Assembly (NCBI GenBank): GCA_050250815.1
Contig: JBFWNY010000012.1
Coordinates: forward strand, 32,239 to 96,238
Length of the DNA: 64,000 bases
DNA from: JAEUMD01 sp050250815
GTDB taxonomy: Bacteria > Pseudomonadota > Alphaproteobacteria > Rhizobiales > Hyphomicrobiaceae
Direction: 5' to 3'
A program made the translations under genes and the position numbers. Each line of letters begins with the position of its first letter. Position 1 is the stretch's first letter. A model generated the notes under the pieces. That model worked only from the letters and a program-made list of their open reading frames with translations, made no database searches and was not told where the DNA came from. Below, piece by piece: positions 32,890 to 41,580 of the stretch.

Positions 32890-34824
32890 ATGTCGCGCCA
32901 TCGGCACCGCACGCTCTCCATAGCCATGGATTCGCTCGATCGCCTCGTGCGCCGCGCGGCCCCATGCCTGCTGGCAGTGTCCGCGGTCCTTGCGCTCATG
33001 CCGGCACCTGCCTCCGCCTACGACCAGCGCGCCGGCGCCCCCGACGGTTGGTCCAGCCGCAATCCGGCTTCCGACACCGATGTCTACCGGCCCGGGGCGG
33101 ATCGCCGCCGCTCCGCCAACGACATACGGGGCTGGCCAGGGCGAAACAGCCCGCCCCCGCAGCATCCTGGGGACGCGCAAATCGGCTATCAGGCTGCCCC
33201 GACGGGTGAGTCGTCGCCCGCACCGGGTAACATCGAACGCGGCGAGCTCGCGCCGGTCATGGCCGGCGACGGTTCGAGCCTGCCACACGAGCTTTGGGCG
33301 GGCATTGGCCTCGACGAGATCGAGCGTCTGCTATCCGCGCTCACCATTCCGCCGCGATCGCCGGCACTGCACAACCTCTGGCGACGGCTCGTCTCGGCCG
33401 ATGTCGCAACGCCCGGAGCTGGCGGCAACGAGGCCTTCGAGGCCCTGCGCATGGAGGCGCTCTACCGCTCCGGGCTGATCGGCGAAATCACCCGGCACGT
33501 ATCGCAGCGTCACGCCGGCGAGCAGACCGCGCTGGTCGCTGTTCTGGCGGCCCGCAGCGAGATCGGCATGGGCCGTCGAACATCGGGCTGCGCCATCGCC
33601 CGACGCCTTTCCGGCGTGACCCGCGATGTGCCAAGGGCCCTGCGGGCCGAGGCCATGCTGATCGCGGGCTACTGCTCGGCGGCCGACGGCAACGCCGCGC
33701 AGGCGGGTTTGATGGCCGGTTTGGCGCGCGAACATGGGGCCCTGTCCTCGACAGGCCTTGCAGCGCTCGACGCCATCGCGCTCGGCGCCAAGCCCGAGCA
33801 ACCGAACAAGGAAACGCGCCTCGGCCTCGTCGACTATCGCATCCTGGAGCTGACCGGCGCTCTGCCGCCCGCAGATCTCCTCGTGCGCTCAGCTTCGCCG
33901 GCCCTGCTGGCCACGATCGGCGCCGACCCGGCCGCCGCACCCCAGCTGCGCCTGCAGGCCGCCGAGGCGGCGGCACGGCTGAACGTCATCGATCCGGCGG
34001 CACTTGGCGCCCTGTACCGGGAATTGGCAGCACGACCCGAGACGTCCGCCGTGCTTTCGGACGCCGCCGCCGCCTCCAGGCAAGGGCCAGATCCTGCCGC
34101 CCGCCGCGCCCTGCTCTATGCGCACGCCGTGGCGGAGCGGACCCCGTTCAAACGTGTCCGTCTGATCCGCTCGCTGCTCGACAGCGCCCGAGCCGCCGGC
34201 CTTTACGGCCCCGCACTCGTGCTCGCCGCCACGCTGTGCGACGGCGTGGGGCCGGTGCCCGAGATCGGCTGGTTCGCGGAGACGGCAATCGAATCCTACC
34301 TCGCCGCCGGCAACTTTGCGGACGCGCGCCGCTGGATCAGGTTCGCGGCGAGCCTCGACGGTGGCAACTCCGGCCTGTCACACTGGATGGCGCTGGCCGA
34401 CATCGGCGATCCAGCCTACCCCGAGCCGCGCGGCGGCGCACTCTCCGATGTCGAGCGGCAGGCGGTTTCCGGGCGCTTTCCGCCCGACCTGCTGCACAGG
34501 CTCGCCACCGTGCTCGATGCGCTGGCCTATCAGGTGCCCATTCCGCTCTGGGAGCAGGCAAGCCGCACGCCGCAGCCGACGGGTGGTCATCTGCCCGAAA
34601 CGGGTGTGCTGTCGCGCCTCCAGGCGGCCGCGAAGGACCGTGCCTTCGGGCGCACCGTTCTGCTCGTCATGCAGACGCTCGGTCCCGATGGCGCCGAGGG
34701 GGCCAACATGATCGCCCTTGGCGATGCCATCCGCGCGCTGAAACGCGCGGGCCTCGAGCCCGACGCGCGCAGGATGGGGCTGGAGGCGCTGCTCGGCGCC
34801 TGGCCCCGTGCGACGTGGCGTTGA
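32890..34824 (+). CDS. Exported alpha-helical repeat protein upstream of xerD, unrecognised
   Basis: 644-aa protein from MSRHRHRTL. A signal peptide (APCLLAVSAVLALMPAPASA) is followed by about 70 residues of disordered Pro/Gly/Arg-rich sequence, then an all-helical region with paired helices of about 35 residues (such as LRAEAMLIAGYCSAADGN and ALVLAATLCDGVG) resembling TPR/Sel1-like solenoids without an exact consensus. Probably a periplasmic scaffold. It is conserved in position before xerD in related bacteria as far as I recall. Overlap with xerD is avoided by starting xerD at 34838. Function unknown. Confidence 0.82.
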   Translation: MSRHRHRTLSIAMDSLDRLVRRAAPCLLAVSAVLALMPAPASAYDQRAGAPDGWSSRNPASDTDVYRPGADRRRSANDIRGWPGRNSPPPQHPGDAQIGYQAAPTGESSPAPGNIERGELAPVMAGDGSSLPHELWAGIGLDEIERLLSALTIPPRSPALHNLWRRLVSADVATPGAGGNEAFEALRMEALYRSGLIGEITRHVSQRHAGEQTALVAVLAARSEIGMGRRTSGCAIARRLSGVTRDVPRALRAEAMLIAGYCSAADGNAAQAGLMAGLAREHGALSSTGLAALDAIALGAKPEQPNKETRLGLVDYRILELTGALPPADLLVRSASPALLATIGADPAAAPQLRLQAAEAAARLNVIDPAALGALYRELAARPETSAVLSDAAAASRQGPDPAARRALLYAHAVAERTPFKRVRLIRSLLDSARAAGLYGPALVLAATLCDGVGPVPEIGWFAETAIESYLAAGNFADARRWIRFAASLDGGNSGLSHWMALADIGDPAYPEPRGGALSDVERQAVSGRFPPDLLHRLATVLDALAYQVPIPLWEQASRTPQPTGGHLPETGVLSRLQAAAKDRAFGRTVLLVMQTLGPDGAEGANMIALGDAIRALKRAGLEPDARRMGLEALLGAWPRATWR

Positions 34825-34837
34825 CGAGGGCAACCCC

Positions 34838-35851
34838 ATGCGGAGCCAGCCGCCCCCTGAGAGCAAAGCCGCAACGGAGCACGGGGCCGACCCGTCCGAT
34901 TGCCCAGATCCGATCGCCCAGTTCCTTGCAATGCTGGACGTCGAACGCGGCGCGGCACGCAACACGCTCGATGCCTATCGCCGCGACCTCGACGATTTCG
35001 CCAGTCATCTCACCCGGCGCGGCATCACGCGCATCGAGCAGGCAAGCAACGCCGATGTGACGGCCTATCTCGCCTCCCTGGCCTCGGACGGCCTGACGCC
35101 CGCCTCGCGCGCCCGCAAACTCTCTGCCCTGCGCCAACTCTACAAGTTCCTGGTCAGCGACGGCCTGATCGAGGAAAGCCCGATCGACGGCATCGCGGGC
35201 CCCAAGCAGGGCCGCAGCCTGCCCAAGACGTTATCGGTGGCCGAGGTCGACAGGCTGATCGAGACGGCGCGCGCAGGCATCGCGGGCAGCTCCGGCCGCG
35301 ACCGGCTGCGCGCTGTGCGCCTGCATTGCCTGATCGAGGTCATCTACGCCACCGGGATGCGCGTCTCCGAACTGGTCGGCCTGGAGCGACGCGTGCTGGC
35401 CGGTGACCGGCGCACGCTTGTGATCCGCGGCAAGGGGGGCCGCGAGCGCATGGTGCCGCTGAACACCCCGGCAATGGCTGCGCTTGACGCCTACCTGGGG
35501 CTCCTGAACGACGGTGGCGAGGGACTGGCACCCGCCCTGAGCACGCGCTGGCTGTTTCCTTCCAACGGCGTGGAAGGCCACCTCACCCGCCAGCAGTTCG
35601 CGCTCGATCTCAAGGCACTGGCCGAAGCCTGCGGCATCGATCCTCGGCGCGTGAGCCCGCACGTGCTGCGCCACGCCTTCGCCAGCCATCTGCTGGATCG
35701 CGGCGCGGACCTTCGCGCCGTCCAGCAGTTGCTCGGCCATGCCGACATTTCGACCACCGAGATCTACACCCACGTGCTGGAAGAACGCCTGAAGCGGCTC
35801 GTCAACGAGCACCACCCGCTGGCGCACGAGGGGCCCGATACCGGCGATTGA
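34838..35851 (+). CDS. xerD: Tyrosine recombinase XerD
   Basis: 337-aa recombinase that with XerC resolves chromosome dimers at dif. All catalytic residues are visible: R175, K199, H275, R278, H301 and nucleophile Y310 (LRHAFASHLL, LGHADISTTEIYTHV). GAGGG lies seven bases before the ATG at 34838; a GTG at 34808 within the upstream gene is less likely. Not a phage or integron integrase: no attachment site or cargo is nearby. Lengthened linker near residue 235 compared with E. coli XerD. Confidence 0.94.
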   Translation: MRSQPPPESKAATEHGADPSDCPDPIAQFLAMLDVERGAARNTLDAYRRDLDDFASHLTRRGITRIEQASNADVTAYLASLASDGLTPASRARKLSALRQLYKFLVSDGLIEESPIDGIAGPKQGRSLPKTLSVAEVDRLIETARAGIAGSSGRDRLRAVRLHCLIEVIYATGMRVSELVGLERRVLAGDRRTLVIRGKGGRERMVPLNTPAMAALDAYLGLLNDGGEGLAPALSTRWLFPSNGVEGHLTRQQFALDLKALAEACGIDPRRVSPHVLRHAFASHLLDRGADLRAVQQLLGHADISTTEIYTHVLEERLKRLVNEHHPLAHEGPDTGD

Positions 35852-36020
35852 GCCGCGCTCCCGCTGTTCACAACACCCCCAAGGTCGCCTTGACTTCCGC
35901 GCGTGCGGCGCGCGATTGTCCGGGCCGAATCCGGGCGTTGCGCGCCGCGTAGGCGGTACCCCCTGCTCGAGGCGCCATAGCCTGTTGCGGCGCCGGTCGC
36001 TCCACAGAAGGCAGTCGCTG

Positions 36021-36995
36021 TTGGAACAGAAAGTCCCCGTCCGCTTCTATCTCGATTTCGAGAAGCCGATCGCCGAGCTCGAAGCCAAGGTCAACGAGCT
36101 CAAAACGATGGCGGTGAGCGAAGGTGGCGTCTCGATCACCGAGGAGATCAAGACGCTGGAGGAGAAGGCCGAGACGGCCCTCGTCGACACCTACGCGAGC
36201 CTGACACCGTGGCAGAAGACGCTGGTCGCCCGGCACCCCGAACGGCCGCATTGCCTCGACTACATCCGTGAGCTCATCGAGGATTTCACGCCGCTCGCGG
36301 GTGACCGCTACTTCGGCGAGGACGCAGCCATCGTCGGTGGCCTGGGCACGTTCCGTGGCCGGTCCGTCATGGTGATCGGCAACGAAAAGGGCTCCGACAC
36401 CCAGAGCCGCATCAAGCACAACTTCGGAATGGCCAATCCCGAGGGCTATCGCAAGGCCGTGCGCCTGATGGAGATGGCCGATCGCTTCGGGCTGCCGGTC
36501 ATCACACTGGTCGATACGGCCGGCGCCTATCCGGGTGTCGCTGCCGAGGAACGCGGACAGGCCGAGGCCATCGCGCGCTCCACCGACTGCTGCCTCAAGA
36601 TCGGCGTGCCCATCGTTTCGCTCATCATCGGTGAGGGCGGCTCGGGCGGCGCTGTCGCCATCGCGACCGCGAACAAGATCCTCATGCTGGAGCACGCCAT
36701 CTACTCGGTCATCTCGCCGGAGGGTGCCGCATCGATCATCTGGCGCGACAGCGCCAAGAAGGAGGAGGCGGCGACGTCCATGAAGATCACGGCTCAGGAC
36801 CTCATCGGCCTGAGCGTGATCGACCAGATCGTCCCGGAGCCCGTGGGCGGTGCCCATCGCGATGTCCGGCGTATGATCCGTCTGGTCGGCGAGACCATCG
36901 AGAAAGCGCTGGCAGAGTTCGACGGCATGAGCCCCGAGGCGCTGCGGACCCATCGCCACGACCGCTTTTTGCGCATCGGACGTCAGATGCAATAG
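36021..36995 (+). CDS. accA: Acetyl-CoA carboxylase carboxyltransferase subunit alpha
   Basis: 324-aa subunit that, with AccD, transfers carboxyl from carboxybiotin to acetyl-CoA. The opening FYLDFEKPIAELEAKV and the oxyanion-forming GEGGSGGAVAI and SPEGAASIIW segments are diagnostic. TTG at 36021 (LEQKVPVR) with AGAAGG nine bases upstream gives the usual length; an in-frame start at 35916 adds an Arg-rich stretch. Depends on biotin made by the operon at 57.6 kb. Confidence 0.95.
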   Translation: MEQKVPVRFYLDFEKPIAELEAKVNELKTMAVSEGGVSITEEIKTLEEKAETALVDTYASLTPWQKTLVARHPERPHCLDYIRELIEDFTPLAGDRYFGEDAAIVGGLGTFRGRSVMVIGNEKGSDTQSRIKHNFGMANPEGYRKAVRLMEMADRFGLPVITLVDTAGAYPGVAAEERGQAEAIARSTDCCLKIGVPIVSLIIGEGGSGGAVAIATANKILMLEHAIYSVISPEGAASIIWRDSAKKEEAATSMKITAQDLIGLSVIDQIVPEPVGGAHRDVRRMIRLVGETIEKALAEFDGMSPEALRTHRHDRFLRIGRQMQ

Positions 36996-37148
36996 CGGCC
37001 AATGGGCCGCGGCGACGGCGGCGCCCAGACCCCAAAGCGTTGAATATGCTCGCAGATATTATACTGCGTGCCGTCAGTCCGCCGTATTTCTCGTGGATAT
37101 GTCCAGCGTCGAGGCAGTGCCACGGGAGCGCACTGCCGGGGGACTGAT

Positions 37149-37169
37149 TTAACCTTAACCTTGTGTTAA
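37149..37169 (+). promoter_or_regulatory. CtrA-type binding site before the first L,D-transpeptidase
   Basis: TTAA at 37155-37158, seven bases, then TTAA at 37166-37169: a perfect TTAA-N7-TTAA CtrA box. A third TTAA (37149-37152) makes TTAACC twice in tandem. TTAA is rare in this DNA. The box ends 45 bases before the ATG of the first L,D-transpeptidase, a position where CtrA could activate or repress. Confidence 0.6.
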
Positions 37170-37214
37170 GACATGGTGAGGGAAGATGATCGACGTGCGC
37201 CAGGGGCACTGCGT

Positions 37215-38267
37215 ATGAGTCGATTTGCTGGCATGACCACTCCGCGTGTGCGGCGAGCGATGGCTCGCGCGCTCGCCATTTGTGCTGCCTTGGCGGTTGC
37301 CGCCTGCAGCTCCGCTCCCGAAATTCCTCCGGCCGAGCAACCGCTCACGAAGAATGCGCTCATGCTCCTGGGTAACAAGGGCATGGATGCGCGCCAGCCG
37401 ATCTATGTGCGCATCTTCAAGCAGGAATCGGAGCTCGAAGTCTGGAAGCAGCGCGACGACGGCCGCTTCTACCATTTCAAGACCTATCCGATCTGCACGT
37501 GGTCGGGCGACCTCGGCCCGAAGATCCAGCAGGGTGACAAGCAGGCCCCGGAAGGCTTCTATCGCGTCACCAATCAGCAGCTCAATCCGAACTCCAAGTT
37601 CCACGTCGCCTTCAACCTTGGCTACCCGAATGCCTACGACCGCTCGCACGGGCGGTCTGGCGACTTCCTGATGGTGCACGGCAAGTGCAGCTCGGCGGGG
37701 TGCTATGCGATGACGGACGCGCTGATCGAGGAAATCTATGGGCTGGCGCGCGAGGCGCTGCGCGGCGGCCAGCAGCAGATCGAAGTGCACGCCTTCCCGT
37801 TCCGCATGACCGCCGAGAACATGGCGCGCTACAAGAAGTCGAAGTGGGTCAGCTTCTGGAAAGTTCTCAAGGCCGGCTACGACCACTTCGAGACTTATCG
37901 CGTTCCCCCCGAGGTCGCCGTTTGCGAGCGGCGCTATGTGGTCAACGTCAGCTGGCGCGGATCTTCACGTTTCGATGCCAATTCCCGCTGCCCGTCGTTC
38001 TCGCGGCCGCAGCTGACGCCGTTCACACCAAAGCCCACCGAGCAGCAAATTGCAGCCGAGCGCATCACCATGCCCGGACCCAAGATGCGCACAGCCGAGA
38101 GCATCCATGCGCCCGAAGGCGAGCCGTGGGGTGGGGACAGCGTTGAAGGCACCGCCATCGCTGCCGCGCCCGAGGAGCCGTCGCGCAACGATCCGATCGG
38201 CTCGTTCCTGAGCCGGTATGGCCTGGGGGCCAAGTCCGGTGGAACGGCCCTGGGTTTCGCCCGCTGA
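37215..38267 (+). CDS. L,D-transpeptidase (YafK/ErfK type), lipoprotein, copy 1
   Basis: 350-aa protein with a lipoprotein signal: basic start, hydrophobic core and lipobox VAAC at C31. The catalytic domain has the HG at H155 and nucleophile C163 in SAGCYAMTD, the YkuD-like His-Cys arrangement of the murein L,D-transpeptidase family. A long Pro/Lys-rich C-terminal tail of about 110 residues follows. These enzymes make 3-3 cross-links or attach proteins to peptidoglycan. AGGGG precedes the ATG, and a CtrA box lies upstream. First of three tandem paralogues. Confidence 0.9.
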   Translation: MSRFAGMTTPRVRRAMARALAICAALAVAACSSAPEIPPAEQPLTKNALMLLGNKGMDARQPIYVRIFKQESELEVWKQRDDGRFYHFKTYPICTWSGDLGPKIQQGDKQAPEGFYRVTNQQLNPNSKFHVAFNLGYPNAYDRSHGRSGDFLMVHGKCSSAGCYAMTDALIEEIYGLAREALRGGQQQIEVHAFPFRMTAENMARYKKSKWVSFWKVLKAGYDHFETYRVPPEVAVCERRYVVNVSWRGSSRFDANSRCPSFSRPQLTPFTPKPTEQQIAAERITMPGPKMRTAESIHAPEGEPWGGDSVEGTAIAAAPEEPSRNDPIGSFLSRYGLGAKSGGTALGFAR

Positions 38268-38314
38268 TCTCGCGCGCGGCTCGCGATCGGTCCGCGTAGC
38301 GCAACGGGAAGGCA

Positions 38315-39190
38315 ATGCCAGCATCGTCGCCAGAAGCGTCCCGCTTTCGCCGGCCTCTGCTCGGTTTGGTCGCGCTCCTCGTAGTGCTGGGCGCCGGTGC
38401 TGTGATCGCGCTCACCTCGAACTGGGCGGTGTTCGCGCCGGTCGGCACCGAACGCGGGCTCGCCCTCGAGCGGCTCAAGCGTGTCACCTTCTTCGGATTT
38501 GGCATGCCGCTTCCAGGAACGCCGGCGCTCGACAAGCTCGATGCAAGACTGGCTGACAGGGGCTTGAAACTCGGCCAGCCGATCTTCATGCGCATCTTCA
38601 AGCGCGAATTCGAGTTAGAGATCTGGATGCAGGGCGCCGAAGGCTTCCGCCATTTGGCCACGTATCCGATCTGCCGCTGGTCCGGCCGGCTCGGCCCCAA
38701 GCTCAAGACCGGCGATTATCAGGCACCCGAGGGCTTCTATTGGGTTTCGTCGCAGTCGCTGAATCCCAACAGCCGCTGGCATCGCTCGTTCAACCTGGGA
38801 TTCCCCAATCAGTTCGACCGCGCCCACGGCCGGACCGGATCGTTTCTCATGGTTCACGGTGGCTGCGGATCGGTCGGTTGCTACGCGATGACCGATAGCG
38901 TCATCGACGAGATCTGGCGCATCGTTACCGCGGCGCTCGAAGGCGGCCAGTCGCGCTTCCAGGTGCAGGCCTTTCCCTTCCGGATGACGGAGGAAAACCT
39001 CGGCGCGGCTTCTCAGAGTCCACAGCACAACTTCTGGTCCTCACTGAAGAGCGGCCACGACCTGTTCGAGAGCACGCGAACGCCGCCACTGGTGCGGATG
39101 TGCCGGGGCAGCTATGTCGCCGAGCCCGGACTGCCCGGATCCGACGGCAGTACCCCGCTGCTGGCCCGCTGCGCCGACGGCGACGCCTGA
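38315..39190 (+). CDS. L,D-transpeptidase (YafK/ErfK type), membrane-anchored, copy 2
   Basis: 291-aa paralogue of its upstream neighbour. Instead of a lipobox it has an N-terminal membrane helix (LLGLVALLVVLGAGAVIALT), so it is probably inner-membrane anchored with the domain in the periplasm. Conserved motifs: FMRIFKREFELEIW, YPICRWSGRLGPKL, H181 in MVHGG and nucleophile C189 in SVGCYAMTD. It starts 48 bases after copy 1 and has a much shorter C-terminal tail. Confidence 0.9.
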   Translation: MPASSPEASRFRRPLLGLVALLVVLGAGAVIALTSNWAVFAPVGTERGLALERLKRVTFFGFGMPLPGTPALDKLDARLADRGLKLGQPIFMRIFKREFELEIWMQGAEGFRHLATYPICRWSGRLGPKLKTGDYQAPEGFYWVSSQSLNPNSRWHRSFNLGFPNQFDRAHGRTGSFLMVHGGCGSVGCYAMTDSVIDEIWRIVTAALEGGQSRFQVQAFPFRMTEENLGAASQSPQHNFWSSLKSGHDLFESTRTPPLVRMCRGSYVAEPGLPGSDGSTPLLARCADGDA

Positions 39191-39332
39191 GACGGGCGAC
39201 GGTCCGTCGCCAACCACAAGTGCGATCTGCGGTGGATGAATGGCATTTTTTCCAGTCGCAGGAATGGTATCGGCCCGCAAAAGCCTGCTAACCTGCTCCG
39301 ATCAGACGGCGTCCAATCGAGTGAAGGTCTGC

Positions 39333-40580
39333 ATGTCGAGCGTGGGAACAACATCGGGTGATCGCCAGCTTCGCGTCGTGATGCCGATGCGTCGCGTGGG
39401 CTTGAGCCTGTCCCTGCTCATCATGTCGATGGTGCCCGCGAGCGCCGTCACCATCGAACTCAAGGACGCAGCGCCCGAGCGGATCGAGAACCAACGGCGC
39501 TACAATGACGACGGCGCTGCCCTCCCCGGCACACCAGACCTGACAAACCTCGAAGCGCGTTTGCGCGACAAGGGCATGGCACTTGGCAGCCCGATGCTCA
39601 TGCGCGTCTTCAAGTCGGAGTCGGAGGTCGAAGTCTGGTTGCAACGGGGCGAGCGCTACGAGCTGTTCGCCACCTACCCGGTCTGCAACTGGTCAGGCTC
39701 GCTCGGACCAAAGCTCGCCGAAGGCGACAAGCAGACGCCCGAGGGCTTCTACACGGTCACCTATCGCCAGCTTCACCGGATCGGCCGCTGGCCGCGGTCA
39801 CTCAACCTCGGGTTCCCGAACGCGTACGACCGCTCGCTCGCTCGCACCGGCTCCTACATCCTCATGCACGGCGGCTGCTCCTCGGTCGGCTGCTTTGCCA
39901 TGACCGACCCGGTGATCGCTGAGATCTACCAGCTCACCAATGCCGCAATCCGCCGGGGACAGGCGCACGTGCCCGTGCACGTCTTCCCCTTCCGCATGAC
40001 GGAAGCGAACCTCTCCAAGAATTCCAAGCATGACTGGGCGCTGTTCTGGCGCAACCTGCAGGAAGGCTACGACGCCTTCGAGCAATCACGCATTCCGCCA
40101 CGCGTTAGCGTGTGCGACGGCCGCTACGTTTTCGAGAGCGGCACCCCCGGGGAGGTGGGGGAACCGGGCCCTTTAGGGGTGTGCGGCGGTTCGCTCGCCG
40201 CCATGCGGGACTTGGAGGAATTCGCCTTGCTTGCCCGCAGCCATCCGCAGCTGAGGCTCGTCAACCACAAGACGCCGACGCTGGCGTGGAGGGAAGCGGA
40301 GACGCTGGTTCCCCCGCATCTCGCCGCGGCATTCGCTCGCTATCGCGTCGCCATGTCGGAACTCGCCCGACTCGTGGCCGCCAACGCGAGGCTGCCTCCC
40401 GCTCGCAGGCGCAATCTAAAGCTGGCGACAGGTCTAGCGCCCAGATCATCTCCGTACAAATGCAACACTAGCCGCGCCAGCTGCCGCAAGCACATTGCGC
40501 TGGCGGAGAGGCGGGCAGACCGGGCGACCGTGACGGCCGCCCGCGCGAAACGCCGCGGTTCGCATTCGGCCACTCGCTGA
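39333..40580 (+). CDS. L,D-transpeptidase (YafK/ErfK type), secreted, copy 3
   Basis: 415-aa paralogue, started at 39333 because GAAGG lies five bases upstream; a frame start at 39240 is less likely. Signal peptide SLSLLIMSMVPASA. Catalytic H179 and C187 (SVGCFAMTD) are intact. After the shared C-terminal disulfide-like segment it carries a unique extension of about 120 residues, Ala/Leu-helical, then a Cys-containing basic tail (YKCNTSRASCRKH). The extension could bind the cell wall or a partner. Third of the tandem set. Confidence 0.88.
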   Translation: MSSVGTTSGDRQLRVVMPMRRVGLSLSLLIMSMVPASAVTIELKDAAPERIENQRRYNDDGAALPGTPDLTNLEARLRDKGMALGSPMLMRVFKSESEVEVWLQRGERYELFATYPVCNWSGSLGPKLAEGDKQTPEGFYTVTYRQLHRIGRWPRSLNLGFPNAYDRSLARTGSYILMHGGCSSVGCFAMTDPVIAEIYQLTNAAIRRGQAHVPVHVFPFRMTEANLSKNSKHDWALFWRNLQEGYDAFEQSRIPPRVSVCDGRYVFESGTPGEVGEPGPLGVCGGSLAAMRDLEEFALLARSHPQLRLVNHKTPTLAWREAETLVPPHLAAAFARYRVAMSELARLVAANARLPPARRRNLKLATGLAPRSSPYKCNTSRASCRKHIALAERRADRATVTAARAKRRGSHSATR

Positions 40581-40759
40581 ACGCGGCCTTTCCAGCGTCG
40601 CCCCACGAACCACACGATGCGCGGTACTCTTTGCGGCAGGCACCACCGATCGCGCCGCCGCTTGCCCGCGGCTTAGCGCCCGTGGCATAGACGCGCGGCC
40701 CGGCCCGATACCTCGACTGTATCCGCGGGCCCTCAACGCACAGCAATGGAACAGGACGC

Positions 40760-41524
40760 ATGAACGATCCGAGCCCTCTGCTCAGGCGCCTAGAAGTACA
40801 GCTCGAAACTGTGCTGTTCTCGAGCCGATGGCTGCTGGCACCGTTCTATCTTGGGCTCGCGCTGTCGATCATCGTCCTGCTCATCAAGTTTCTGGCCGAA
40901 CTCGGCCACATCGCATTGCATGCATTCACCGCGACCGAGAGCGAGGTGATCCTGGGCGTGCTGGCGCTCGTCGATCTGGCGCTCACCGGCTCGCTGCTCG
41001 TCATCGTAATCTTCTCGGGCTACGAGAACTTCGTCTCGCGTATCGATCACGGCAGTCACAAGGACTGGCCGGAATGGATGGGCAAGATCGACTTCAGCGG
41101 CCTCAAGCTGAAGCTGCTGTCCTCGATCGTCGCCATTTCGGCGATCCAGCTGCTCAAGCAATTCATGGCAATCGACAAGGTGTCCGATCGCGACCTGATG
41201 TGGCTCGTGATCGTGCACGTTGTATTCGTCGTCTCCAGCGTGCTGCTGGCTCTGTCCGATCGCCTGTCGTCGCATGGCGGCAAGGCACACGGCGGCGACG
41301 GCGGCAAGGCTCCAGACGACGAGCACGGCCAATCACAAGGCGGCACACCACAGCGAAACCGTGGCAATGGCGGCAACGGCGCTCGCAACGCCGGCTCTCA
41401 GGAAGCCTCTGCACCTGTCGGCAACACAGAGGCTTCACGCGATGGCTCGCGTCACACGTCGTCTTCCGATCCGGAACCGGGTGCACCAGGAAACGAGACC
41501 CCGCCTCGGCGCAAGCTGCACTGA
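40760..41524 (+). CDS. YqhA/UPF0114 family membrane protein with long low-complexity tail
   Basis: 254-aa protein. Residues about 1-170 match the TIGR00645/YqhA family: LETVLFSSRWLLAPFYLGL, GYENFVSRID and KLLSSIVAISAIQLLKQF, with four membrane helices. The remaining about 85 residues are Gly/Ser/Asn/His-rich and disordered, longer than in most family members. Function of the family is unknown. It is convergent with the carbamoyltransferase gene. Confidence 0.9.
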   Translation: MNDPSPLLRRLEVQLETVLFSSRWLLAPFYLGLALSIIVLLIKFLAELGHIALHAFTATESEVILGVLALVDLALTGSLLVIVIFSGYENFVSRIDHGSHKDWPEWMGKIDFSGLKLKLLSSIVAISAIQLLKQFMAIDKVSDRDLMWLVIVHVVFVVSSVLLALSDRLSSHGGKAHGGDGGKAPDDEHGQSQGGTPQRNRGNGGNGARNAGSQEASAPVGNTEASRDGSRHTSSSDPEPGAPGNETPPRRKLH

Positions 41525-41580
41525 GGTTCAGCCAGCCCGCACTCGCGCCGGACGGCGCGGCGCCCCGATGAACCGGTGCG

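Noticed and set aside
33294..35060. 588-aa frame overlapping the 644-aa gene and xerD
   Set aside because: Extremely Arg-rich (+1/+2 frame shadow in GC-rich DNA) and crosses two well-supported genes.
34838..35851. Tyrosine recombinase considered as a mobile-element integrase
   Set aside because: Sequence and setting fit housekeeping XerD (aroK/accA neighbourhood); no attachment site, cargo genes or composition change around it.
41525..41580. CGCGCC/GGCGCG hairpin between yqhA and the carbamoyltransferase gene
   Set aside because: Could be a shared terminator for convergent genes, but there is no T-tract on either strand.
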